64,000 bases of DNA from Dactylorhiza incarnata (taxonomy: Eukaryota; Streptophyta; Magnoliopsida; Asparagales; Orchidaceae): contig JAWHQI010000040.1 in assembly GCA_033032865.1 (NCBI GenBank), positions 5,811,001 to 5,875,000 on the forward strand, written 5' to 3'. This document shows, piece after piece, positions 33,180-44,479 of the stretch. The stretch's first letter is position 1. Each line of letters opens with the position of its first letter. The position numbers were made by a program, and so were the translations under genes. Below the pieces are notes generated by a model that ran no database searches, was not told the DNA's origin, and saw only the letters and a program-made list of their open reading frames with translations.

Positions 33180-35472
33180 ATGCTTCCACCAGACCACCAA
33201 TGTGCAATCTTGAAAAGTTTGCAGTTTAGAAAACAAGAATCAGAATTTATATGAATTCTATTGATGCTGACTTGTTCAATATTACTGTGACAGGTCCCCC
33301 AAAGCCCTATAGAAAGGATGCAAGTGGCAATGTCACACAAACACTTATTCCAAGATCTGAATGGACAGAAGATGAGAAGAAGGCAAGAACACATGATCTA
33401 AAAGCCATGAACATACTTGTCTCAACTCTCTCAGATGACATCTTTCAAAGGGTTGTTGACTGTGAATCATCCAAAGAAATTTGGGATGCTCTCACAAAAA
33501 TGGTGGAAGGAAGTGCTGATGAAAAGAAAGATAAGAAGGCCCTATTGATCACTCAATATGAGAACTTCCAAAAGAAGGATGAAGAAAGCATCTCAGAAAT
33601 GTATGACAGATTCAGTCTGATCATCAATCAACTAAGAGACTTGGATAGAGAAATCTCTCTCACAGAGATCAATAACAAATTGCTGATGAGTCTCCCAAGC
33701 TCATGGGACTCAAGGATATGGGCAATAAGAGACACAAGAGGTCAAAGGGAAATTTCAACAGATGCTCTCTTAGGAAAACTCAGATCCTATGAGCAATTGC
33801 TGAAAACTAGAGAAGAGAAGGAAAGAAGAGAAAACACTCCAATTTCCTCAAAAGGCAGGAACATTGCTCTAAAGGCAACAGAAGAAGGAACTCCTGTCAC
33901 TGAAGAAGAACTATTCAGTTTCTTGGCCAGAAGATTTAAGAAATGGGTCAAGACAGATGGATCAAAAAGGAGGGAGTCAAAACCAAGGTATGACAAAACC
34001 CCCCACTAAAGAAATTATTTGCTATTCTTGCAGGAAACCTGGACATATTGCCCCAGAATGTCCAGAGAATGCTGAAACAAAGAAAGATCTGAAAAAGAAA
34101 GATCTCAAGAAAAAGGGGAAGAAGAAAGAAAGCAGCTTTATTGCAGAAGCCTGGAGTGAAATAGACTCTGAGGACAGTTCATCCTCTAAGAGTGACAATG
34201 AAAAACCTAGGCAAGAAGACCTATGCTTGATGGCCTTTGAAGGCTCAAAGAAAGATGATAAATCATGGAGTGAAACAGGATCAGAAGAAAGCATATCTTC
34301 TGATGATGAAAAAGAAGATAGCCTTATTCTCATAGAGGAATCTGAGGATAAGGATGAGGTAAGCATGTTTGATGAAATAGATTTTCAAAGTGATAACTTT
34401 AGAAATGATTTTATGGGAATGTATCTAGATCAACTAAAAGTAACACAAGAAATTAAAAATCTAAAAGAACAAATCAATGTAGCTAAAAACCAGAGAAACG
34501 GAGAAGTTAAATGCTCTAAAGATTATGAATTAAGGACTAACATCATAGAAAAGGAGGTAGAAAAGGCTAAAATAGAAAATCAGTTCCTTAAGGATAAGGT
34601 TTCCCAGGCAAAGGCTTTTGAAGAGTCAATAAAAATAAGAAGCCAAACTCTTAAAGAAATCACTGAAAAACAAACAATAAGACACAAAAATCTTGGGTTA
34701 GGGGCTGATCCATCAATCAGCCTAATTCCATCCAACAAGCCTGCTTGGATGAGCCCTGTAAAATTCACTAAACCCATCAAAATAGCAAACCAAGAAAAAG
34801 AATCACAACATAAGAAAGAACACCTCTTCAAATAATTTGATGAAACATCATATTATTCAGCTGATGACTCACAAACTTCATCTGAAGAGACAACTAAACC
34901 AAAAGAAACAACATACAAAGGAATAAAAACAGTAAAAGGTAAAATGAAAATTTATGAAGACACAGTTGAGTCGACTTCATATCGACGCATGAATGATAGT
35001 GCGTCGACTTCTACTCGACGTAACCTCTCAGATGCCTCGACCTCCACTCGACGCTTGAATAAAGATACGTCGACATCAAATCGACTCAACTTCCTCCATG
35101 CGTCGATACCAGATCAACGCAATCTGAGGAATGCGCCGAATATAAATCGACGCAACTATCAACATACGTCGAATAGATATCGACGCATAAAAACTCAGAA
35201 CAGCATGAATACCTATATTCCAAAAATCCTCCATCTTAACCCCCATTCAGGACCCATTCATCCTAATCATGATTTCTATCCCAATCAACATCCCAAAACT
35301 TAGTAACCAAAAATCCCATCCTAATCAAACCTTCCATCCTAATCAATACTGGTATCCTAGTCAACACTTTTATCCCCTTTTAAACTCAAACAAAAGCAAG
35401 GTACTCAAGTGTTACATATGCAACAAAAATGACCACCTTGCCAAAAAGTGTTGGTACAATCAATCAAATTAG
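33180..35472 (+). pseudogene. gag: gag of element B, two zinc knuckles, a few frame lesions
   Basis: The capsid part (to 34009) has KTRIRIYMNSID, SKEIWDALTKMVEG, YDRFSLIINQLRDLDR and LLGKLRSYEQLLKTREEKER. A likely start at 33180 is followed by a TAG at 33223-33225, where the family has Trp, and a shift. A one-base slip at AAAACCCCCC (33994-34003) moves the frame to 33957-34835, which opens with knuckle 1, CYSC-KPGHIAPEC. Acidic and coiled-coil-like segments follow (FRNDFMGMYLDQLKVTQEIK). A stop at 34833-34835 precedes the 33-bp repeat region. After another shift, 35269-35472 encodes knuckle 2, CYICNKNDHLAKKC, and ends. Both knuckles keep all ligands. Confidence 0.85.
34967..35197 (+). repeat. 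Seven 33-bp repeats in the B gag frame, each carrying the LTR palindrome
   Basis: Units start TGCGTCGACTT or variants at 34967, 35000, 35033, 35066, 35099, 35132 and 35165, exactly 33 bp apart. Each holds a GCGTCGA arm and a TCGACGC arm about 7 bp apart, the same layout as the palindrome in the B LTR. In frame they encode an 11-residue repeat (ASTSTRRNLSD and variants). Confidence 0.9.
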
Positions 35473-35917
35473 TCTTAAAACCCAGTCCTAGGCTAACTTA
35501 GAAATATTTAGGATTAGGAAGAGATAAGAAGAAATAAACACCTAGAACTTTTAAAAGTCGCGTCGACTTCCAATCGACGCACCGTCGATGACTCAGGTCA
35601 ATAAGTACAATCGACGCATGCGTCGACTACTTTCGACGCATACGTCGATAAGAAACCCTTGCATCCCAGAACAGACTAAATTGACCCTCACGTCGAATTC
35701 AACTCGACGTAATGTCGACTTCATAAAAACGAGCAGCAAGACCAAATTATTTTCGATCACATCCACTGAAGTGAATAAGCCTCGAATTGAGTCATGTTTC
35801 GACGCTTCACCTGACTTAAAAAGACTCTTCAGTTAGAAACCTTCACAACCTCTGCATCTTTCATCCTTCTTGCTCCTCAGTCCAGCCGCCTCTTCCTCTC
35901 TCCTTCACTAACCTAAA
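35473..35917 (+). promoter_or_regulatory. Spacer upstream of the B accessory ORF with LTR palindromes
   Basis: Between the gag stop and the accessory ATG (35918) lie GCGTCGA-N7-TCGACGC at 35560-35580, a TCGACGCATGCGTCGA palindrome at 35611-35626 and more GTCGA sites to about 35805. The same motif and spacing occur in the B LTR. CATAAAAA (about 35724) is a weak TATA candidate. This replaces the pol region found here in D. Promoter activity is inference. Confidence 0.55.
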
Positions 35918-37749
35918 ATGGCTCCCAAGACCAACTCAGGCTTCGACATTGACCTGGAATCCTTCCAAGCCACCGCCGACAACTTTAAGAGCATAATTGC
36001 TCTGTTCTCTGAAGCTGGTCTGGATAAGCTCATTTCAACAAGATACAAGCTCCTGGAGACAGAACTAACAGAGCTCATAGCTCATGTTCAGATAACTGAA
36101 CAAGGAGAAATTTCAGGCACAATCCATGAGACACCTGTATCAATATCTGCAGAACACATAAGGACCACCTTTGATCTTCCATCAGGTATATTCTAATATC
36201 ATCTTGGTTTAAATGAAATAAGGAAAGAAAATGAGCTTCTAAAAAGAATGACTAAACATGTCTTAATTATTCCCCAATTAGGTGATGAATCCATTGAACT
36301 CACACCTGATGAAATCAAGCATTTACTCACCACCATGAATTTCTCAAAAGATAGGCCAATCCATCTGAAAAAGATAGACTTTTCTGATGAATACAGATTG
36401 CTGGCAGATATAGTAGGGAAAGTTCTACTATGCAAAATCTCTGCACATATGCAGTACCCAAACACCAACTGAACATCATGAGGGTCCTTGTGCTGAAGAA
36501 GAAAGTAGACTGGGCCACATGGCTACTCAAGACAATAGGCTCTAGATATTCTCACAAAGAGAATGCCTACATGAGGATTATGAGTCAAGTACTCTTCCAC
36601 TCCTTCCCTGACCTCTGTAGGTCAAAAGGAATTCCTATCCCTCCTGGAAAGAGGATGTCCATTGCCCTCTTCTCCAAATGGACCAGGCAAATCCCCAAGC
36701 CTGGCTCCATTCCTGAAAGGACTCCCACTCCTCCTAACTCTCCTGCTCACCCTTCTCCTCCTCCTTCTCCTCAAAGAGACAATTCTTCTCTACCACCATC
36801 ATCCACTCAAATAGCCTCTACCACCCTCACAACTCCTACTTTACCTTCTTCTTCTCAAACACCTGCTCAGACAGCAGTTTCTCCTTCTCTTCCTCCTCCT
36901 ATTTTCCCATCTTCTCTATCTCCATTATCACCCATACCTCATGTATTACCTCACTTCTCTCCTCCTCTATCACCTCTTCCTCCACCATCACCTCCAAACC
37001 TTTCACACCATGAATCATCTGCATCCACTGAGGCTCTCATCACTCAGTGCATCAAATCAGCAGCTGAAAAATTCCAAATGATGCTGGATGAGCACTGCTC
37101 CCAGATTCATTCCTCCATCCTACACATGCACACCCAAATAGATGTGGTCAGTGCCTCTGTGCAAAGTCTGAAGAACTCTCTCTCTTCCTCAAGAGTTATC
37201 AAGTCTTTCTTAACCTCCTTGGCCAAGAAGGTCAAGAAGGGGGAGAAGCTAGATGAAGAGCAGCCCTCCAATCTTAAATCTCCCTCACACAAATCCCCTC
37301 CTTCTTCAAAATCTGACAGTCTTGCACTGCTCAAGACAATTGGAAATGAGAAAATACATGAGCTACATATTGAAGAACAAACAATAGTGGTACTCAATAT
37401 AGCAAGAGAAGCAGCAAATCAAGTGGTACTATTACAAGGGGAGGCAAGCAGGGCAGAAAATGAAGCTGAAAAGGAAGATGTGGCAGATGGTGGGAAAGAC
37501 AAAGAAACTGAAACTCAGGGGGAGCTGGATACTGCTATGAATGAAGCTGAAAATGAAAAAGGACAGCCAGATGCTGTGTTGGCTGAAGCTGAAGCTCAGG
37601 TGGAGCCAAATGCTGTTTTAACTAATGCTGAAATAGAAACAGAAGGCTCTGAAGTTCCATTCCAGGGGGTACAATCTGCTACTGAGAAAGAGCAACCCAC
37701 TAAAGTATTCAAAAGAAAAAGAAAGACTCATCCTACCCCTCCTGAATAA
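35918..37749 (+). pseudogene. Accessory ORF of element B (MAPK-start protein), one stop and one frameshift
   Basis: ATG at 35918 (MAPKTNSGFDIDLESF). An in-frame TAA at 36194-36196 follows SAEHIRTTFDLPSGIF; the same frame continues to YRLLADIVGKVLLCK, the block shared with A and D. A shift near 36440-36470 leads to the 36430-37749 frame: LNIMRVLVLKKKVDWATW (aligned with the MARVILKKKTSWAEV block of D), MRIMSQVLFHSFPDLCRSKGI, a proline/serine-rich region (36700-37010), a coiled-coil-like stretch (SAAEKFQMMLDEHCSQIHSS; VVSASVQSLKNSL), acidic repeats and a basic tail FKRKRKTHPTPPE. Apart from two lesions it is well preserved. No signal peptide or membrane segment is evident. Function unknown. Confidence 0.8.
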
Positions 37750-37948
37750 TGATTGAAAATAATGTTGATATACTCTACCTTATAGTTGAATACTAAACAT
37801 GAAGTCTGCTTATATAATTCTGGGAAGTGTGTTTATATGATCTCTCTTTCTAATTTCTCTTCTGATTGTTTGACATATTTCTGTTCTATATAATTGCCTT
37901 GCTAGTAAAATTTCCCTCTAAATAGGGTTAAGACAAATAGGGGGAGAT

Positions 37949-39251
37949 TGTTGGGGAAATGATTTCTCTTAACCCCTAGAAATAAGTTGAATATGAATTA
38001 TAAGAGAGAAAAACAAGGTTAAGTAAATATGCGTCGAATATTATTCGACGCGACGTCGAAATGTAGTCAACGTTCCCTTCAGATTAAGTCGAAGTAACTT
38101 TAGGAAGATTTCGACGTATGTGTTGTCGACGCTACTCTGATTTCTAGTCGATGCATCTAATGTAGTCGACGCACCTTCCTTATTCTCCTCTCGACGTCCA
38201 GCCAGGATGAATTCGACGCTTACGTCGAATGATAATCGACGCACGTCGATTTATGTGACAGATTTAAATATGCGCCAGATCTCTTTCCTTCTTTCAGTAG
38301 ATCTGATTTGTATGGAATAAATGTCAATATTTTATAGCCGTTCTGAATCATTCTTTCCTTATATCTGATTCTTGGCTAATTTGATTAAACTTATTTGGAC
38401 ATTATTTGAAATCAGAATTGGTTCTTTCCTTCTACAGAAATAAATATTATGGAAACATTTTCATCTTTCTATTTCTCTGACTGCTAATTGATTATCCTCC
38501 TATAGTATTATTTTGAATTAATAGAGCTATAAATAAAGAGGAGGTCGGCAGAAAAAGGTGTTGAGGATCCACCACATACATTTGAAATAGAGGAAAAGCT
38601 CCCAAGAGAAAAGAGAGAAATTGAGAAATAGCTCTGCAGCAATTTTCAAGTACTTCTTCTTCTGCTTCTGAAGTCACTCTGCTGCAAATTCTGATAGCTC
38701 TCACAAAGAGAGAAAGGCTACAAATCTTCTTCTCTTTATAGAAGAAAGATTTAATTCACTTCTTGTGCTTCCAATCTTCTTGCTAGGAAGAAGATTCTTT
38801 CTTGTTTCTATTCATTTCTTCTTCTTCTTCATTCTTTCTTACTTAAACATTGTAAAAGAGTTTTTATAATCTCTCTCCAAAAAATTCAGTGTACTGGTTC
38901 TAAGAGTCTCTTTGTCAAAAGACTCAGTTGGTTCTAAGAGTCTCCTTGTCAAAAGACTCAGGGTGGTTCTAAGAGTCTCCTTATCAAAAGACTCAGTGCA
39001 AGATAGTGAATTCCTACCAAGGGGGTAGAAGAGTGGACTACCCAAAGTTTGGGGAACCACTATATTTTCTTGTGTTATGCTGTGATTTCTTTACTTGCTT
39101 TTATTCTCTTTATTTGTTTAATTCTTGTTGGTGTGTGGGAAGCTCTAATCTCTGATCATACACATATATATATTAACTTTGCACAAAATATTTTTTAAAT
39201 CTCTATTCACCCCCTCTAGAGAATTCTAGTGAGGTTAATTGTGCACTTTCA
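37949..39251 (+). repeat. 3' LTR of element B (1,303 bp)
   Basis: Same ends as the 5' LTR. It lacks one CACATTAGTCGACG-type segment of the motif cluster and has a shorter C tract. TATA box at 38529; palindrome GCGTCGA-N7-TCGACGC at 38031-38051. Polypurine tract just upstream at about 37936-37948. Confidence 0.92.
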
Positions 39252-39319
39252 CTATTAAACTTTTATTTGAGTGGCATTTATCATTGAGTAGGTTATGACT
39301 TCTTCAAATAGGGGGAGAT
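39252..39319 (+). other. 3' end of the A interior with polypurine tract
   Basis: After the CTATT duplication of B, 68 bp of A remain, ending CAAATAGGGGGAGAT (39305-39319), the primer for plus-strand DNA synthesis, directly before the 3' LTR. Confidence 0.85.
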
Positions 39320-40947
39320 TGTTGGGAACAGTGCCCTGCAATGTTCCTGATTTGAAGAAGTCCTCTGCTCAATGATAAATGCAAGTTGTTTTTGACATAC
39401 CATCTAGTTCATGCTTGCAGGAATCGACAAAATGTCATGTACTTTAGTTATTCTACTAAGTACTAAATCGTCGAGAAGAACAAGCAACATCGTCGACAAA
39501 GCGTACTTGTCATCGTAATGACTGGAAGAGCAGCAGCCGCTGAGAATGCGGATCGTCGATCGCTGAGACGTGGAGAGATCGTCGAACGAAGAATGGCGAT
39601 CGTCGAACGAAGGATGGCAAGTTCATCGATCACAGAATGCTGTTCGTCGAACACAGAGAAGACACAGGACATCGTCGTGTGGAACTCATGTCGTCGAGAG
39701 AACAATATGATTACGACGACATGATGCAAGAAGGAAGCTCAGCACGACACTGTCAGAGAAAGAAGATCGTCGTATATACAGAATCGCCAGGATATCTTGT
39801 ATCGTCAGGATACCTCCATCAGTGGCAGAAGGAAGATCGCGACGACAAAGACAGAGACAGTTTGTCGTCGTAATGATGCAAATATCTTCAAGACAGAATT
39901 CAAATCTTACAAACCCGTGTCAGCATTTAATGCCGCCACCTGATTGTCCAATCAGCGCGTGCTCCAATGAGATGGGCATCTGACAGAAAAGGACATTGCA
40001 TATGATCGTTGTGTGATTCCAAGGTCCTATAAAAAGGAACGATGGGTGCCCTAGGAACACTCTCGAACAACAGAGCAAGGAAGTATCCCGCCGCTACCCT
40101 TGAACATAATATTCTGTGGAGAACAAGAAGGACAAGTAGAGAGCAAGCATCAAGTGCTCTCAAAGAGAATCAGTCATCACCATCGACTGAAAAGTAGCCG
40201 ATCAACACCAGGCAAATGAAGTGAAGGCTGAAGAAAGATCCAGTTCTAAATCTCCAAATCAAGAAGCATCTTCTTCAACCTAAAAAAGCCGATCTCCATC
40301 AGGCTAAGTAGCCAATCACTATCCAGCAGAAGAAGTAGTTTTACTTACTGTAATCTCTTGTAAGGCCTGCGGGCCAAACCGTCTAGCTTGAGGGCTGGAG
40401 AGCTGTGAGGCTTGAGGGCCAGGGCAGTGGACTTGCAGGTCCGACACCGTCTAGCTAGAGGGCTGGAGAGCTGTGAGGCTTGAGGGCCAGGGCAGTGCAC
40501 TTGCGGGTGTGATTTGTCGAGCTTGAGGGCTCGAGGGCAGTAGGGGCTTGCGGGCCTAGGCTGTAGGCACAGGACTTGCGGGTCTGTGTTGTGTAGGGCT
40601 TGCGGGCCTGAGTGTCGAGCTTGCGGGCTTGGGGGCAGTAGGGGCTTGCGGGCCTAGGCTGTTGGGCTTGCGGGTCCGTGGTGTAAGGCTTGAGGGCCTG
40701 GAGTTTTTGGCGGCGTTTACCGAGCCTAGCACACTGCTGGGTAGGCGCAGAGGGAGAGAGGACTACTCAATACACCCGGTCTTGAGGAACCTATATAGAT
40801 CATTGTGTGCTTTCTGTGTTTTGCTCTTTATTTCATAAAGCTATTAACCAGAAACGAAGAAAATCCTAAGGGGGATAATATAAACGGAAAATCCCATTCA
40901 CCCCCCCCCCCCTCTAGGTGATAAAGTAGACACCCCCATAAACAACA
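39320..40947 (+). repeat. 3' LTR of element A (1,628 bp)
   Basis: Complete counterpart of 20060-21647 plus 27125-27174. A handful of differences per few hundred bases are visible. CGTCGA cluster at 39465-39720, TATA box near 40028, GGCTTG(A/C)GGGCC repeats at 40355-40700. It ends AACAACA and is followed by the target duplication GGAAA (40948-40952). Confidence 0.92.
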
Positions 40948-40952
40948 GGAAA

Positions 40953-42776
40953 CTGCATCCTTACTTACTAGGGAGGAAAGGCCTCGGCAGGGGAACTGAA
41001 AGACCCCGCTCTAACCTCGGGGACAGCTATAAACCTGAACTTGAGGCATTCATAAGAAAAGAACGCCTCAGCCCAAAGGGTGCAAGAAAACAGCATGGTT
41101 ATCAGTAAGAGCTGGCAATGTACCGATTAGCATAAACCATAGTCTGAAAGGAGTATATATATACTTTACACTATACAAAGATATCAGCCATAGTAGTTTA
41201 AGAAGAGCCCGCATAAAACCAACCCGATAAGCAAGTGCATAACTAAATTTAGCACATAGTGCAAAATGAACCAGTGGTGGCGGACTCAAACAATGTCACT
41301 ATCCACTCACATAAAGTGGACATTCACCCCAAATAAAATAAAGGCGCCGTGGTGGTGGTCTCATTGTCCTACCCACCACTATTAAAGGAACAGCGATGGA
41401 GGACCCCATTGTTCCCTTTACCCATCATTCCAGTTCAAACAAGTCCATCAATAATTAGCCAAGTAATTATGAGTAGTATGAAGATTTTTTTTTTGCAAGT
41501 AATGAAACCCAACAAGAGTGAAGCAATGCAGCCCCTTAGGAAAAGCATAGCAGCAACCCCTATTTAGACAAGGAAGAAAAGATAAAAGCAACCCAAAAGA
41601 ACAGAAATAACCCAAGGATCCAAGTGCAGCCGACCCAAACCAAATTTTATAAGGCAGCCCCCTAACAGAAAAACATATCAGCATCCCCCATTTAGACAAG
41701 GAAAATAAAAGCAGCCCCTAGCATAGAGCATAGCAGCCCCCAATTAAAAAGTATAAGAAGCAACCCCCCCAACAAAAAAAAACATAGGAGGCAGCCCCAA
41801 ATTAGATCATATAGCAGTAGCCCAAAATGAATCCAACAAGATAGATCTACAACAGCCTCTAAAGAATTTGAGATTATACAAGCAAAGGCCAAAGTAATAT
41901 AATCCAAGCAGCAGCCCATAAAAGGAAAGAAATTTCCAATAGATTCATAGGCAGCCGACAGGAACCAAACATAGCAGCCCCCAAATGATATAATCTTAAT
42001 AAGCAGCCCCCAACAATAGATCTTAATAAGAAGCCCCCAACAATAGATCTTAATAAGCAGCCCCCAAATAGATCTTAATAAGCAGCCCCTAAATAGATCT
42101 TAATAAGCAGCCCCCAAAAGCTTAAATTTCCGCTAGAACTATATACCCCAGCCCAAAGTAAAACCAGCCTAAAAAGACAACCATAAACCATCTCAAACAA
42201 GGAACGAAGGGGGGAAGAAGGAGAGGCGGTTTTCTTGCCTGAATCGGGAGCCGACACCACTCGCCGAAGCGAGAACCACGGCCGAAAGGCTTCACAACCA
42301 CTGTCGAAGCCAATGAGAACTCTCCGCAACCCCGCTCCGGCGACGAAACCATCCCCAAAAATCTCAAACCTTCCTCTCCCGAAGGCTCCGGCGCCTTGCG
42401 ACACCCGCCCGACGGAACCCTACTCCATGATGGCGCAAGAGAAAAAAAATCACGGGAAGGGGAGAGGAATTCAAAGCTCAGCTCAAATATCTCTCTCTAT
42501 ATATATAATGTGTATATGTTATATATATCTATATATATATATATATATTTGCATATATATATGTGCATATATATTCATATATTTCTTTATGAAAAATAAA
42601 AATGGCCTAAACACACTCATACGTAATATCCCAGCATCAAACTCACCGGACGGCGACGTACACGAAACGGTAACGCCCACCCGCATTAGTACCATGCAAT
42701 GATAACTTTCATATTCAACTATCTACGATACCATATCCCTACTTAGAAGATTATCAAGAAATTCTGGGGCGCTACA
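40953..42776 (-). repeat. Element M 5' LTR, distal part
   Basis: Continuation of 19433-20059 beyond A. It ends in plus orientation GGGGCGCTACA, so it opens TGTAGCGCCCC on the minus strand. AGCAGCCCC(C/T)AA recurs many times from 41527; at 41992-42120 it forms a near-tandem array with AATAGATCTTAATA (units of 25-31 bp, about five copies). At 42494-42572 there is a TA-rich microsatellite. The ORF at 42075-42404 lies in the LTR and shows no known domain. Confidence 0.65.
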
Positions 42777-44479
42777 GATAAGGTTATATTTATCAAATAT
42801 CTTTGAGGTTTTTAATCGTATTCACATATATTTGATTTTGAAGTCCCCATTTTTTTGCTTAATCTCAAATGCTTAATTACTAAATGTTTATTAGATTTTA
42901 ACTTGACAAAGTATACAGGAGTATTTGGGATGAGAAAAAGTTGTTTTTGAGAAGATTTCATACTACCCGGCTCTTCACATGGCTTACAAAATGGTCGTGT
43001 CCAGGCATACAGAATCTACACGGCTGGGTATTTTGTCGTGTTCTGGAAATTTCAATAACAACAAGAGATAGAGAGAGTCACAACTCTTACACACGGGTGT
43101 GTGCCCAAACGTTTACATGGACACAGACATTTAACACGCCTGGGTGCTTGAACGTGTTCAGAGATTTTCAGACATAAGAAGATACAGAGAAGGTCACGAC
43201 TTTTGTACACGTGTGTATGTTCAGACATTTTCACTGACATGTTTAACCACATAGTTGGGTATCTGGCTGTGTGCAAGTTTTGAAATCGAAGGCCCCATTA
43301 TTCTACACAGTCAGCATTAATCCAATTGTGTCCAGGTACACGACATAGAACCAAGACGTGTCCAGACACACGACTTCTTTATAGGACACAGTCTTCTACA
43401 CAACTATTTGCGTGCAATATACATGACTTCGTACATGGTCGTGTGCCTGGTCGTGTATGCCTATTTTTCTGCCAAAAAATTGCCTACATATAAAAGGAAC
43501 CTCTTTTCTAAGTGAAAAGGAGGAGAGGAGTTCGAGAGAGAGGAGTTTGAGAGAGAGGAGTTAGAGAGAGAGAGGATTGTGCTAGCACATTGGAGAGAGA
43601 AGAAGACTTTTGGAGGAGAAAAGGCTTGGAGGATATCTTGTAATGTCTCTATTTGTCTTTCAATTATTATTTCTTGTCTTTATTATGATTTGGAACAAAT
43701 TTCCTTTAACTTTTGGATGTAAGAACCTTAGTTTGATGTTTTATGCTATTTGATTTTATTCATAGCATATCTCTCGATTCTCCCTATGGTTTATTGATGC
43801 TAAATGGATTTGATGGAATTATTAATCCGGAATTGTAATTCTTGGTTGATTTCATACCTTGTGATTGAGAAATCTTAGGAATGAAAAGATCTAGTATGGA
43901 TAAAGGGAATTGCTTGGTAATTTAGAAATAGTTATACAAAATTCTCGCATGTTTTAGCCAAAACTAAGGATGAGATTTACATTGAGTTTAAAGTAAGTGT
44001 AGGGTTTTGATTTGTGAGAAATCTTAATCAATCAACCTAAACTTAATATTAATTTGCGAGAGAGAGAAGTTAATTTATTTTTGAAATCTTTGCGGTCTAG
44101 TATGAGTTGAGAGAAGAGAGGAAGAATTCAAGGATCATTTTCTTCGTCTAAGTGTGTTTTACATTCAAACATTTTCTTTGAAACATTATTTTCTCCTTAG
44201 TATTCAGATCAATATTAAGAATTTGATTCCAGCGTAATTTAGTATTAAAGTAGAAAATAATCTTTAATTCACCTTGGTAGATAATATATGAAAAGTGAGT
44301 ACGAGTGATCGAAAAGGCCCCATTGAATACGACATGAAATAGACATATCTTATTTACTATAAATGATAGGTTCACTTGCCTTGTTTAATCCATAGAAAAG
44401 AATTTCATCTAATCCTACGAACGTAGGATTATCACTTGAAATTAATCAGCACTCTTGTTTGTTGGAGAGAAGATACCAC
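42777..44479 (+). repeat. Element L: LTR-like DNA, probably Athila/Tat-type Gypsy
   Basis: No coding domain. Features of a plant Gypsy LTR in plus orientation: repeated CACACGGGTGTGTGCC / GGTCGTGTGCC-like motifs (42960-43460), a TATA box ACATATAAAAGGAACC at about 43484-43499, then AT-rich U5-like DNA. At 43520-43600 is a GAGAGAGGAGTT simple repeat. Boundaries are not resolved. F is inserted at its right end. Confidence 0.45.

Larger units (their letters stand above)
31732..39251 (+). mobile_element. Element B: pol-less Sirevirus-like Copia element inserted in A
   Basis: LTRs at 31732-33055 and 37949-39251, both TGTTGGGGAAATG...GTGCACTTTCA. The target duplication CTATT is at 31727-31731 and 39252-39256. 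The interior holds gag with two zinc knuckles, a spacer and an accessory ORF, but no pol domain; the gag-to-accessory gap is only 0.45 kb. The polypurine tract AATAGGGGGAGAT lies before the 3' LTR. It must have been mobilised in trans. Confidence 0.92.
20060..40947 (+). mobile_element. Element A: pol-less Sirevirus-like Copia element hosting C and B
   Basis: The LTRs start TGTTGGGAACAGTGCC and end CACCCCCATAAACAACA. The 5-bp target duplication GGAAA is at 20055-20059 and 40948-40952. Once C (21648-27124) and B (31732-39251) are removed, about 7.9 kb remain: LTR, primer-binding site, shortened gag, knuckle ORF, spacer, accessory ORF, polypurine tract, LTR. There is no protease, integrase, RT or RNase H. 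Homology to D runs to CAGGATAGT at the start of the protease (28951-28960) and then stops. A must have been mobilised in trans. Confidence 0.9.

Noticed and set aside
42494..42572. Promoter TATA cluster
   Set aside because: It is a plain TA-rich microsatellite in the M LTR without other promoter signals.
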